Assembly (NCBI RefSeq): GCF_003339845.1
Contig: NZ_PPTR01000002.1
Span: forward strand, 1-64,000
Origin: Gordonibacter sp. 28C
GTDB taxonomy: Bacteria; Actinomycetota; Coriobacteriia; Coriobacteriales; Eggerthellaceae
DNA length: 64,000 nt
Direction of reading: 5' to 3'
The notes beneath the pieces were generated by a model. It made no database searches, was not told the DNA's origin, and saw only the letters and a program-made list of their open reading frames with translations. This document shows, one piece after another, positions 1 through 7,241 of the stretch; the stretch's first letter is position 1, and each line of letters begins with the position of its first letter. The position numbers were made by a program, and so were the translations under genes.

Positions 1-163
1 GCAAGGGCGAAGGGCCATCCGGGGCTGGTCGGCCAGCAACCCCGCAGGGTCAACTCCCATCGTAATCCGCACAGGGGATCAAAGGAAAGAGTTAGACCCA
101 GCAAGAGCTGGGTCTAACTGTAATGGGGCGACTCCCGTTCGCTCAGGATGACAGGAGCATTCG
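1..163. other. Intergenic edge region, no gene seen
   Basis: No coding sequence with a credible start and product is visible before nagA. Besides the nagA terminator at 91-118 there is only a weak GC-rich dyad near 21-46 (arms CTGG/CCAG and flanking CGGGG/CCCCG), which may terminate a gene lying further left. Confidence 0.5.
76..118 (-). terminator. Terminator of nagB-nagA
   Basis: A perfect 12-bp stem (GTTAGACCCAGC, 91-102, against 107-118) with the loop AAGA lies 45 bases past the nagA stop. Read on the minus strand it is followed by a pyrimidine-rich tract TCTTTCCTTT (about 80-90), fitting an intrinsic terminator. Confidence 0.7.
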
Positions 164-1291
164 CTATGCGAGCGGCTTGCCGCGCAGGACGACCTGCTTG
201 ACCTCCAACGTCTCCTGGTCCAGCAGCACGGCGTCGGCCACGCAGCCGGCGTCGAGGGAGCCGTAGCGGCCCTCCAGACCCAGCGCGCGGGCCGGGTTGG
301 CCGACGCGGCCTTCACGGCGCTCGCCAGCGGGATGCCCATGTCGCGCACCGCCACGTACAGGCAGCGCATGAGGTCGCTCACCGAGCCCGCCAGCGCCCC
401 GTTCTCGATGGTGGCCACGGGGCCGCGCACCGTGACGTCCTGGCCGCCCAGGTCGTAGGTGCCGTCCTCGAGCCCGGCGGCGCGCAGCGTGTCGCTGATG
501 AGGATCATGCGGTCGTCGCCGAACATATTGAAGGCCAGGCGCACCATGGCGGGGTGGATGTGCACGCCGTCGGCGATGATCTCGGCCGTCACGTCGTCGC
601 GCTCGGCCGCGGCCGGAATGGGGCCGGGCTTGCGGTGGTGCATGGGGTCCATGGCATTGAACAGATGCGTGAGCTGGCGCGCGCCCAGCTCGAAGGCGCG
701 CGCGGCCGTGTCGTAGTCGGTGCAGGTGTGCGCGAGCGAGATGCGCACCTCCCCGGCCATCTCCTTGATGAACTCGTCGGCCCCCGGCTCCTCGGGAGCG
801 ATGTCCACGAGCTTGAACAGGCCGTCGGCGGCCTGCTGCAGGCGGCGGAACTCGTCGACGCCGGGATTGCGCACGTAGTCGGGGTTCTGCGCCCCCACCT
901 TGCTCGGCGAGATGAAGGGGCCCTCCATGTTGATGCCCACGAGGTCCGCCTCGTCCTCGGCGGGCTCGTAGGCCGCCGCCGCCTGCGCCGCGCGCGCAAG
1001 GACGTCCTCGGGCAGCGTCATGGTGGCCGGGCACATGGCCGTGACGCCCCGCGACGCCTCGTAAGCGCCCATCTTGTGCAGGCCCGCGAGGTCGCCGTCG
1101 CTGATGTCGGCTCCGGCGCTGCCGTGGAAGTGCAGGTCCACCAAGCCGGGGATCACGTAGCAGCCGCTCGCGTCGACGACCTCGTCGCCGCCCGAGGCGT
1201 CCTCGCAAGCCGCGAAGACCCCGTTTTCGATTACGATATCGCGCTCGGCGAACCCTTCGCCGTCGAAAGCCTTGCCGCCAACAATGCGCAT
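164..1291 (-). CDS. nagA: N-acetylglucosamine-6-phosphate deacetylase
   Basis: This enzyme removes the acetyl group from GlcNAc-6-phosphate in the cytosol, giving glucosamine-6-phosphate for NagB. The 375-residue protein has the amidohydrolase metal motif DLHFHG (His54, His56), the glutamate ligand context MEGPFISPSKVGAQNP, the substrate histidine region LTHLFNAMDPMHHR and the catalytic-aspartate context LISDTLRAAG. Length is normal for NagA. The start at MRIVGGKAFD is chosen because AAGGAAAGGAC lies just upstream; an in-frame ATG 24 codons earlier lacks homology-like sequence. It sits 129 bases downstream of nagB on the same strand and probably forms an operon with it for amino-sugar use (mucin or peptidoglycan). 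Confidence 0.95.
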   Translation of the reverse strand: MRIVGGKAFDGEGFAERDIVIENGVFAACEDASGGDEVVDASGCYVIPGLVDLHFHGSAGADISDGDLAGLHKMGAYEASRGVTAMCPATMTLPEDVLARAAQAAAAYEPAEDEADLVGINMEGPFISPSKVGAQNPDYVRNPGVDEFRRLQQAADGLFKLVDIAPEEPGADEFIKEMAGEVRISLAHTCTDYDTAARAFELGARQLTHLFNAMDPMHHRKPGPIPAAAERDDVTAEIIADGVHIHPAMVRLAFNMFGDDRMILISDTLRAAGLEDGTYDLGGQDVTVRGPVATIENGALAGSVSDLMRCLYVAVRDMGIPLASAVKAASANPARALGLEGRYGSLDAGCVADAVLLDQETLEVKQVVLRGKPLA

Positions 1292-1420
1292 AGTCCCGTC
1301 CTTTCCTTTTTTCAACCATTCTGCCATGTCGCCGGAAGAAGCAGAAGGGCCTCCACCAAGCAAGCAGAGACCCTTTGAGCCGTCGTGCCGATCAGGGCCT
1401 CGCGGCCCACCGCCGTGAAG

Positions 1421-2158
1421 CTACCCGAGGTCGCGACAGAGCTCGCCCGCCGCAGGGTCCACGATGACGGTGGCGTTGGGGTGGAACTGGAGGATGGAAG
1501 CCGGCACCTGCGGCGTCACGGGGCCGAAGAACGCCCGCTTCACGATCTCGGCCTTGTGGGAGCCCTCCACCACCACGAGCACGCTGCGCGCCGCCATGAT
1601 GGTGCCGATGCCCATGGTGTACGCCTGGCGCGGCACGTCGTCGATGGAATCGAACAGGCGGCTGTTGGCCTGGATGGTGCTCTCGGTGAGGTCGACGCAG
1701 TGCGTGGTCTTCGGGAACGTGTCCTCGGGCTCGTTGAAGCCGATGTGGCCGTTCGGCCCCAAGCCCAGAAGCTGCAGGTCGATGCCGCCCGCCTCTTCGA
1801 TGGCCCGCTCGTAGGCGGCGCACACCGCGTCGGCGTCGGGATTCGAGCCCTCGGGCACGTGCGTGCGCTCCTGGTCGATGTCCACGTGGTCGAACAGGTG
1901 CTTCTTCATGAAGTAGCGGTAGCTCTGGTCGTGCTCGGGAGCCAAGCCGCGGTACTCGTCCAAATTGAACGTGGTGACGTCGGCGAAGCTGATCCTGCCC
2001 TTCGCGCAATCCTCCACGAGGTCGGCGTACAGGCCGATGGGGGTCGTGCCGGTGGCAAGGCCCAGCACGCAGGCGGGATCGGCCTCGACGAACGAGGCGA
2101 TGCGGTCGGCCGCTTGGCGGCTCATGTCCTCCGTGCTCTCGGCGATGATGAATTCCAT
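1421..2158 (-). CDS. nagB: Glucosamine-6-phosphate deaminase
   Basis: NagB converts glucosamine-6-phosphate to fructose-6-phosphate and ammonia, following NagA. The 245-residue protein shows the family signatures LATGTTPIGLYADL near the N terminus, TFNLDEYRGL with the catalytic aspartate, and LLGLGPNGHIGFNEP with the catalytic histidine region. Length matches the short, non-allosteric-type NagB proteins. GAGAGGTCCC precedes the ATG. It lies upstream of nagA in the same orientation, so nagB-nagA is probably one transcript ending at 76-118. No GntR-type regulator or PTS gene is adjacent. Confidence 0.95.
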   Translation of the reverse strand: MEFIIAESTEDMSRQAADRIASFVEADPACVLGLATGTTPIGLYADLVEDCAKGRISFADVTTFNLDEYRGLAPEHDQSYRYFMKKHLFDHVDIDQERTHVPEGSNPDADAVCAAYERAIEEAGGIDLQLLGLGPNGHIGFNEPEDTFPKTTHCVDLTESTIQANSRLFDSIDDVPRQAYTMGIGTIMAARSVLVVVEGSHKAEIVKRAFFGPVTPQVPASILQFHPNATVIVDPAAGELCRDLG

Positions 2159-2196
2159 GGGACCTCTCTTCTCTTGCGTTCTTACCGTACAAGCCG

Positions 2197-2247
2197 CGCG
2201 CCCTCGGAGGCGCGGCGGCGCGGCCCGCAGGCGCTCGGAGGGCGCCG
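2197..2247 (-). other. Tandem GC-rich hairpins after the membrane-protein gene
   Basis: Two short stems, CGCGCC/GGCGCG (2197-2214) and GGCGC/GCGCC (about 2231-2247), share a CTCGGAGG-like loop and lie directly past the stop at 2262. There is no U-tract, so they may be an inefficient terminator or an RNA-processing site before nagB. Confidence 0.35.
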
Positions 2248-2261
2248 GGCGGGAGTGAAGC

Positions 2262-4451
2262 CTATGTCCAGAACTGGGCCGTTTCGATGACGTTCTGGTA
2301 CGCCCACGGGTACACGTCGGAGTACCAGCCCGTCTCAGGGACGAAGCACAGAAGCACGCTGTACAGCACCGAAACGGCCACCAGCGCGAGCAGCACCTTC
2401 ATGAACAGGTTCTGCGCGGTGGAGCCCGGCGCGAGGTTCTCGTTCACGATGAACACCAACAGCACCACGGCCGCCAGGAACATGAAGCTGAAATCGGCGA
2501 AGTAACGTTGCAGGATGCCGGCCATCTCGGCGTCGAGCAGCGCCACGATCACCCCCGATACGAGCAGCACCACGATCACGCCCATGATGGTGCGTGTGGA
2601 GCGCTGGCGCATGCGCAGCGACAAGATGCGCTTCGCGAACGGCAGCACCCACAGCACGGGCAGGCACGCCAAGATGCCGCCGAACGTGACCTCTTTGATG
2701 GTCTGCCCCATGTAGGTGGTGTCGAACGGCGCCGGTTGGATGTAGGGGAACACGCCCGTGGCGCTGGGCGGCTGCAGGAAGTAGGCGAACAAGGCCGGAG
2801 CGAGGCGCCCCAGCTTCCAGCCGCGCTTCGTCATGTCGTTCACGGTGAGGTTGTAGTTCGCCCCGAAGTCGGTGAGCGAGCCGAAGCGCGCGTAGTTGTA
2901 CCCCATGAGGCCGGCGGCCACCACCACGTACGGGGCTGCCAGGCAGGCGAACTCGCGCGCGCCGCGCGCCGAGAGCAGGCGCTTCTCCGTGATGTACGTG
3001 CGCCAGAACAACGGGAAAGCCAAAAGAGACAGCACGACGAGCTGCGGGCGGCATCCTACCACGAGCGCCATGCAGAGCGAACCGGCCAAGTACCACTTCT
3101 CCGGACCGGTGGAACGCGCCGCCGCCGCACGGCCGCGCATCCAGAAGTACAGCCCCCACACCGAGAACGCCAAGCCCAGCATGATGGGCAGCGAGTAGAA
3201 CGTGGGGAACTTGAGCAGGTACAATATGCCGCAGCAGGTGACCAGCGGTATCTGCAGCAGCAGGTACAGCCCCAAGCTCACCCGCTTGAAATGGTAGCGC
3301 GCGAAGCGGTCGAGCAGCGCCGAGCAGCCCAGCACGAAGGCGATGCACGCCAGCAAGACCCCGATGGCCGTGGGGAAGTTCGCCCCCGTGAGCAAGTAGA
3401 ACGGCAGGTAGAACAGCACGACCGGAACCACCCCGAAGTAGACGTAGTAGTGCCCGTCGTGGTAGGCCACGTCGAACAGGTACGGCTCCCCCGTCTCCTT
3501 CTGAGCCTCGTCGCGCGCGCCCTTGTCGTAGGGGTCGGACATGTCCTGCAGCCACTGCGGCGGCTCCTCCTCGAGATAGAGCTGGCCGTGCGCCATGGCC
3601 TTGGCGAGCTCCGCGTACTGCTGGGCGTTGTCGCCGCCCACCTCGAACGCGTTCACGATGCTGTGACCGTCCCACGAACCGCTGTTGTAGTTCTGCGTGG
3701 CGACGCCCACCAGGTTCGAGCCCATGAACAAGAACGAGGACATGAGGCTCACCTCGATGACCACGGCGGCGATGATGGCCGCTTTCGACTTGCGCGGCTC
3801 GTCCACGATATGGATGCGGTAGATGGCCGACCGCGGGCGGAACGCGAACGCCAGCAGGAGGATGCCGGCCGTGGCCAGGAAGCGCCCCCCGTTGAAGTCG
3901 AACGGATGGCGCGCGTTGAGGACGACGTCGGTGAGCTTGATGGGGTAGCTCACGTCGTCGCCCGTGATCTCGATCTTCAGGTTGTCCACGAGGCCCGACG
4001 TGTTCAGGTTGATGTACTCGCTCTGGTCGCACAGCGTGGACACCGACACGTCGGGCACGCCCACCGTGTACTCGGTCGAATCGAAGTAGGTATGGTGGGC
4101 CTCGTCGGTGAACTGGATCTTCACCTTCAATTCCTGCGCGGGCTGCCGGTAGTCGAAGTTGAGCCAGATGTTGTGCACCTCGGTGTTGAGGTTGGAGAAC
4201 TCCAGCGTGTGGTTAACGGCCGTGAGCTTGTACTGCTCGTCCACCGTCTCCTGCAGGTTGAGCTTGCCGTTCAAATTGATGGGATGGTAGCCCGCCGACG
4301 TGAAGTAGTTGATGTTGAACAGGAACGTCTCCAGCAAGAAGGCCAGCGCGAGGATGGCGAGGACGCTCTTCGCCAGGTGGCGCGCCGCCGGCCGATGCGC
4401 GCGCATGAAGCTCGTGTAGGCGTAGGATATGTTCTGGCGAACCGTGGGCAT
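2262..4451 (-). CDS. Large multi-pass membrane protein, unknown function
   Basis: This 729-residue protein has one N-terminal membrane helix (about residues 28-48), then about 150 residues of beta-rich, non-membrane sequence with an acidic GGDNAQQYAELAKAMAHGQL segment further on, and then roughly ten hydrophobic helices to the C terminus. The architecture, with a conserved YHDGHYYVYFGVVPVVLFYL stretch next to a helix, resembles GT-C type polyprenyl-phosphate-sugar glycosyltransferases, but I cannot identify catalytic residues with confidence. It is therefore described and not named. No Shine-Dalgarno sequence precedes the ATG, and a TATAAT lies only 11 bases upstream (4463-4468), so the mRNA may be almost leaderless. 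Nothing in the neighbouring nag or adk genes explains its job. Confidence 0.75.
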   Translation of the reverse strand: MPTVRQNISYAYTSFMRAHRPAARHLAKSVLAILALAFLLETFLFNINYFTSAGYHPINLNGKLNLQETVDEQYKLTAVNHTLEFSNLNTEVHNIWLNFDYRQPAQELKVKIQFTDEAHHTYFDSTEYTVGVPDVSVSTLCDQSEYINLNTSGLVDNLKIEITGDDVSYPIKLTDVVLNARHPFDFNGGRFLATAGILLLAFAFRPRSAIYRIHIVDEPRKSKAAIIAAVVIEVSLMSSFLFMGSNLVGVATQNYNSGSWDGHSIVNAFEVGGDNAQQYAELAKAMAHGQLYLEEEPPQWLQDMSDPYDKGARDEAQKETGEPYLFDVAYHDGHYYVYFGVVPVVLFYLPFYLLTGANFPTAIGVLLACIAFVLGCSALLDRFARYHFKRVSLGLYLLLQIPLVTCCGILYLLKFPTFYSLPIMLGLAFSVWGLYFWMRGRAAAARSTGPEKWYLAGSLCMALVVGCRPQLVVLSLLAFPLFWRTYITEKRLLSARGAREFACLAAPYVVVAAGLMGYNYARFGSLTDFGANYNLTVNDMTKRGWKLGRLAPALFAYFLQPPSATGVFPYIQPAPFDTTYMGQTIKEVTFGGILACLPVLWVLPFAKRILSLRMRQRSTRTIMGVIVVLLVSGVIVALLDAEMAGILQRYFADFSFMFLAAVVLLVFIVNENLAPGSTAQNLFMKVLLALVAVSVLYSVLLCFVPETGWYSDVYPWAYQNVIETAQFWT

Positions 4452-4462
4452 ACTGGTAACGA

Positions 4463-4468
4463 ATTATA
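4463..4468 (-). promoter_or_regulatory. -10 element of the membrane-protein gene
   Basis: TATAAT on the minus strand ends 11 bases before the ATG at 4451. No convincing -35 is present 16-18 bases upstream. If used, the transcript would start about 5 bases before the start codon. Confidence 0.4.
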
Positions 4469-4493
4469 CGGCATGGACAGGCCCGGTCCCGCT

Positions 4494-4532
4494 AGAAAAA
4501 AGGAACGGACGAACATGGTGTTCGTCCGTTCC
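4494..4532 (-). terminator. Intrinsic terminator of adk
   Basis: A perfect 13-bp stem (GGAACGGACGAAC, 4502-4514, against 4520-4532) with a 5-base loop is followed on the minus strand by a run of six or more U residues (4495-4501). It lies 25 bases past the adk stop and is a textbook rho-independent terminator. Confidence 0.9.
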
Positions 4533-4557
4533 GCGCATGCTTTGCGTGCTCGCCCGA

Positions 4558-5184
4558 TTACAGGTTGAGAGCCTTCTTCACGTCGGCGTACACGACGTCG
4601 GGATCGCGGTCGCCGTCGATGGAAACCAGCAGGTCGCAGCCGCGATAGTAGTCGATGAGCGGGGCCGTGGACTTCTCGTACACGTCCAGGCGGTTGCGCA
4701 CCGTGGCTTCGTTGTCGTCGTCGCGCTGGTACATCTCGCCACCGCACTTCGGGCAGGTCTTGTCGGCAGCGGTGCCGATGTAGTTGCAGTCGCGGCACAT
4801 GCGGCGCGACGTGAGGCGCTTGACGATGACCTCGGGGTCCACGTCGACCAGCAGCGCCGCGTCCAGCGGGCGCTCCAGCTTCGAGAGCTCGGCGTCGAGC
4901 GCGACGGCCTGGGCGGACGTGCGCGGGAACCCGTCGAGGATGAAGCCCTTCTCGGTGTCCGGATCCTGCAGGCGCTCGGTCACGAGGCCGATGATGACAT
5001 CGTCGGGCACGAGCTCGCCGGCGTCCATGTAGGACTTGGCCTTCTTGCCCAGCGGCGTGCCGGCCTTGACGGCCGCGCGCAGCATGTCGCCCGTCGAGAT
5101 GTGCGGCGTGGCGAACTCCTCGACCAACTTGGCCGCCTGCGTGCCCTTCCCGGCACCCGGCGCCCCCAACAACACGATATTCAT
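4558..5184 (-). CDS. adk: Adenylate kinase
   Basis: Adk interconverts ATP plus AMP and two ADP. The 208-residue protein starts with the P-loop MNIVLLGAPGAGKGTQ, has the NMP-binding segment STGDMLRAAV, the DGFPRT motif, and a long LID domain carrying four cysteines (CRDC and CPKC) typical of zinc-stabilised adenylate kinases. The start is set by the P-loop and AAAGGAAATCAC upstream; 25 extra in-frame codons before it look untranslated. In many bacteria adk directly follows secY. Here secY is about 15.7 kb away on the same strand with a redox island between them, and adk has its own promoter and terminator. Confidence 0.96.
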   Translation of the reverse strand: MNIVLLGAPGAGKGTQAAKLVEEFATPHISTGDMLRAAVKAGTPLGKKAKSYMDAGELVPDDVIIGLVTERLQDPDTEKGFILDGFPRTSAQAVALDAELSKLERPLDAALLVDVDPEVIVKRLTSRRMCRDCNYIGTAADKTCPKCGGEMYQRDDDNEATVRNRLDVYEKSTAPLIDYYRGCDLLVSIDGDRDPDVVYADVKKALNL

Positions 5185-5221
5185 GATGTGATTTCCTTTC
5201 GACATACAATCGATGCCCCGT

Positions 5222-5230
5222 ATTGTAGCA
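5222..5230 (-). promoter_or_regulatory. Extended -10 promoter of adk
   Basis: TGCTACAAT on the minus strand (TACAAT at 5222-5227 with a TGn extension) lies 38 bases before the adk start. No good -35 at the normal distance, consistent with an extended -10 promoter. Confidence 0.45.
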
Positions 5231-5255
5231 AACTGAGAAGCACGCCGATCATATT

Positions 5256-5486
5256 TCAAGAGAAAGACTGACGAACATCAACGGCTCTTGCCGGTTGAGC
5301 CTCGCCCCCACCTGCGAACGATCGTGCTTCGTCCGCCGCAATTCCCGCTTTCGGCGGGAAGTCGAACCCGCACCGCGAGCACACGACGGCATCGGGTCCG
5401 TTGTCGAACCCGCACAACGGGCACACGCCGAAGGTGCGGGGCCGCTTCAGCTCGCACTGACCGCAATGGCGACACGGATAGCACAC
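5256..5486 (-). CDS. Small cysteine-rich zinc-ribbon protein (family copy 1)
   Basis: This 76-residue protein opens with four cysteines at C-x2-C spacing (MCYPCRHCGQC: 2, 5, 8, 11) and continues with a zinc ribbon made of CPLCG and CSRCG pairs, then a low-complexity tail. The ribbon probably binds zinc; the N-terminal cysteine run could bind a second zinc or an Fe-S cluster. It starts 10 bases after the LuxR stop at 5497 on the same strand and is likely co-transcribed with that regulator. Six further small proteins of this type lie in the window, mostly as the last gene of molybdoenzyme cassettes. Function is unknown; maturation, metal handling or protein-protein contact are all possible. Confidence 0.75.
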   Translation of the reverse strand: MCYPCRHCGQCELKRPRTFGVCPLCGFDNGPDAVVCSRCGFDFPPKAGIAADEARSFAGGGEAQPARAVDVRQSFS

Positions 5487-5496
5487 GGAGGACTCC

Positions 5497-6927
5497 TTAC
5501 ATCTCGTCGCGCTTCTTCAACAGCTCCTGCTTCGAGTTCACGCCCATCTTCTTGTAAATGTGATAGGTGTGGGATTTCACGGTATGGGGCGACACGAACA
5601 GTTTCTCTGCAATGGAGTTCGTGTCGTAGCCGCGCATGAGCAGGATCAAAACGTCGAGCTCCCTTCGCGACAAATCGTAGTCCTCGGCCAAAACCGTACA
5701 TTTTGCAAGATCATCGTCGACGTGACCTTCCTCGGAAGAGGCTGCAGTGGCCAATCCCAGCCCATCGGGCAGCGCCTTGATTTCACCGCTCGCCGCCACC
5801 ATGATGAACAAGAACACCACCAACACCAGCGGAACTAAGAACAAGTTGTCTTGGGACAAATCAAGGAAGTCGGCCAGCACCAGGTTCGCCGTACCTGCCA
5901 GCGCCATGCCCAACTGAATGCGTATCCTGCCGCGCGCAATACTCTTGATGGGCGTCAATCGCAACCTGTTTGTAAGCTCGAACAGAAAGCAGAAACCCGA
6001 CACGTCGAACACGGTTAGAAACATCAACAACATCAGGTACAGTACCCATCGCCCCATCCCCGTGACGAACGTGAGTAGCGTCAACACGACGGCGATAACC
6101 GGCAATAGCGCCATAACGAGCTCGTTAAAGGAGAAAGACCGCTCCGTGAGCACGTTCACCAACAGCAGAACCCCCACTCCTAAACCCAAAGCAAGCCCCG
6201 TCAGCGGATAGCTTAGATACACTGGCAGGTCGGGCGCCATGCAGGCGTAGATTCCCACGCCGAACACCGCGCCGTAGATGACCAAAACAATGCTGCTTTT
6301 GTGCAGCAACTTGGAAAGCTTGCGTGACAAGGGCTGGTCTCCCAACGTGCGCGCAGGCCAGAACTGATGGGTGAACACGTAGCATACCAACGAGAGAAAG
6401 GCAAGTAGCAAAGCCATGTACAACCCCGCTGAGCCGGCCACCAACGTCGTGACCACAAACACCGCCGCTCCGACGACGACCGACATTTGCATGCATCGTT
6501 TGGCGCTGTCCATGTCTAGATAGACGCACGCTTCCGACCAGAGAATGTGAAATACGCCCTGCCACAAGCCAGCAGCGAGCATCAACACCGAACGCACCCA
6601 TCCGTTCAGCCCGGCTCCCGTCGCGCACACCACCACCAACGCAACCAATACGACGTACGCCGCTACCGCCAAGGGCACCCGAAACCGAAATGAGCGCACC
6701 CTGTCATACAAAGCGTAAATGAGCACTTCGAACAACACGACGCCCCAGAGATAGCACATGCGCCCGACATCGCGCTGAGCGACGGTGAGTTCGTCGAGCG
6801 GTGTGAAGATGAAGCTGTAGGCGAATATGTAGGTTACCGCCCAGCACAGCGCGAAACCAACCACGACAAAAGGCATAAACTGGCCGTATAAGGTCTCTTC
6901 GGCGCCTGATTCTGCCTTCCCCTTCAT
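5497..6927 (-). CDS. LuxR-type regulator with polytopic membrane sensor domain
   Basis: The 476-residue protein has about twelve hydrophobic helices (residues 15-395) followed by a LuxR/GerE DNA-binding domain at the C terminus, with LSRRELDVLILLMRGYDTNS and a recognition-helix segment SPHTVKSHTYHIYKKMGV. It is a one-component sensor in which the membrane part probably binds a small molecule and the HTH acts on nearby promoters. AAGGGGG lies before the ATG. It is divergent from the cassette 1 catalytic gene (start 7242), sharing a 314-base control region, so cassette 1 is the probable target. Ligand is unknown. Membrane LuxR proteins of this kind are known to sit beside reductase genes in Eggerthella. 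Confidence 0.88.
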   Translation of the reverse strand: MKGKAESGAEETLYGQFMPFVVVGFALCWAVTYIFAYSFIFTPLDELTVAQRDVGRMCYLWGVVLFEVLIYALYDRVRSFRFRVPLAVAAYVVLVALVVVCATGAGLNGWVRSVLMLAAGLWQGVFHILWSEACVYLDMDSAKRCMQMSVVVGAAVFVVTTLVAGSAGLYMALLLAFLSLVCYVFTHQFWPARTLGDQPLSRKLSKLLHKSSIVLVIYGAVFGVGIYACMAPDLPVYLSYPLTGLALGLGVGVLLLVNVLTERSFSFNELVMALLPVIAVVLTLLTFVTGMGRWVLYLMLLMFLTVFDVSGFCFLFELTNRLRLTPIKSIARGRIRIQLGMALAGTANLVLADFLDLSQDNLFLVPLVLVVFLFIMVAASGEIKALPDGLGLATAASSEEGHVDDDLAKCTVLAEDYDLSRRELDVLILLMRGYDTNSIAEKLFVSPHTVKSHTYHIYKKMGVNSKQELLKKRDEM

Positions 6928-7241
6928 GAAGCCCCCTTGGCATCAACGGAGATTCGATTATATCCAAAACCGGAAAAAGGCCAGCTGACATACATCAGAC
7001 GAATCGTATGAATTGCCGAAGTTGCCGATATGAATTCTTCCTTATCCTCGTTTGGCTATAAATAAAAACGCTTGAAAACCCGGTTCACCCGCAAAGTAAG
7101 TAGACGCTTGCCAACGGCGCCGCATACACTCGATGCGCTTCATCTCCTGTTCGGACGGGAGAAAGGAGGGAAGCGCATCCGATCGAGGAGAAGCATCGCA
7201 CGGGCGCAGGCGACGCGCCAAAGAGGACGAAACGAGGGGAT
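6928..7241. promoter_or_regulatory. Divergent control region, LuxR / cassette 1
   Basis: A minus-strand TATAAT (6957-6962) would start the LuxR transcript about 23 bases before its ATG. Just upstream, at the -35 position, is a short dyad CTGACATACATCAG (6985-6998) that could be an autoregulatory operator. Towards cassette 1 an AT-rich patch with TATAAA (7057-7062) is the best -10 candidate; no strong -35 is seen. No gene is present here. Confidence 0.45.

Noticed and set aside
6928-7241. Molybdenum-cofactor riboswitch ahead of a cassette
   Set aside because: No multi-helix element with the expected conserved loops was seen here or in the other upstream regions.
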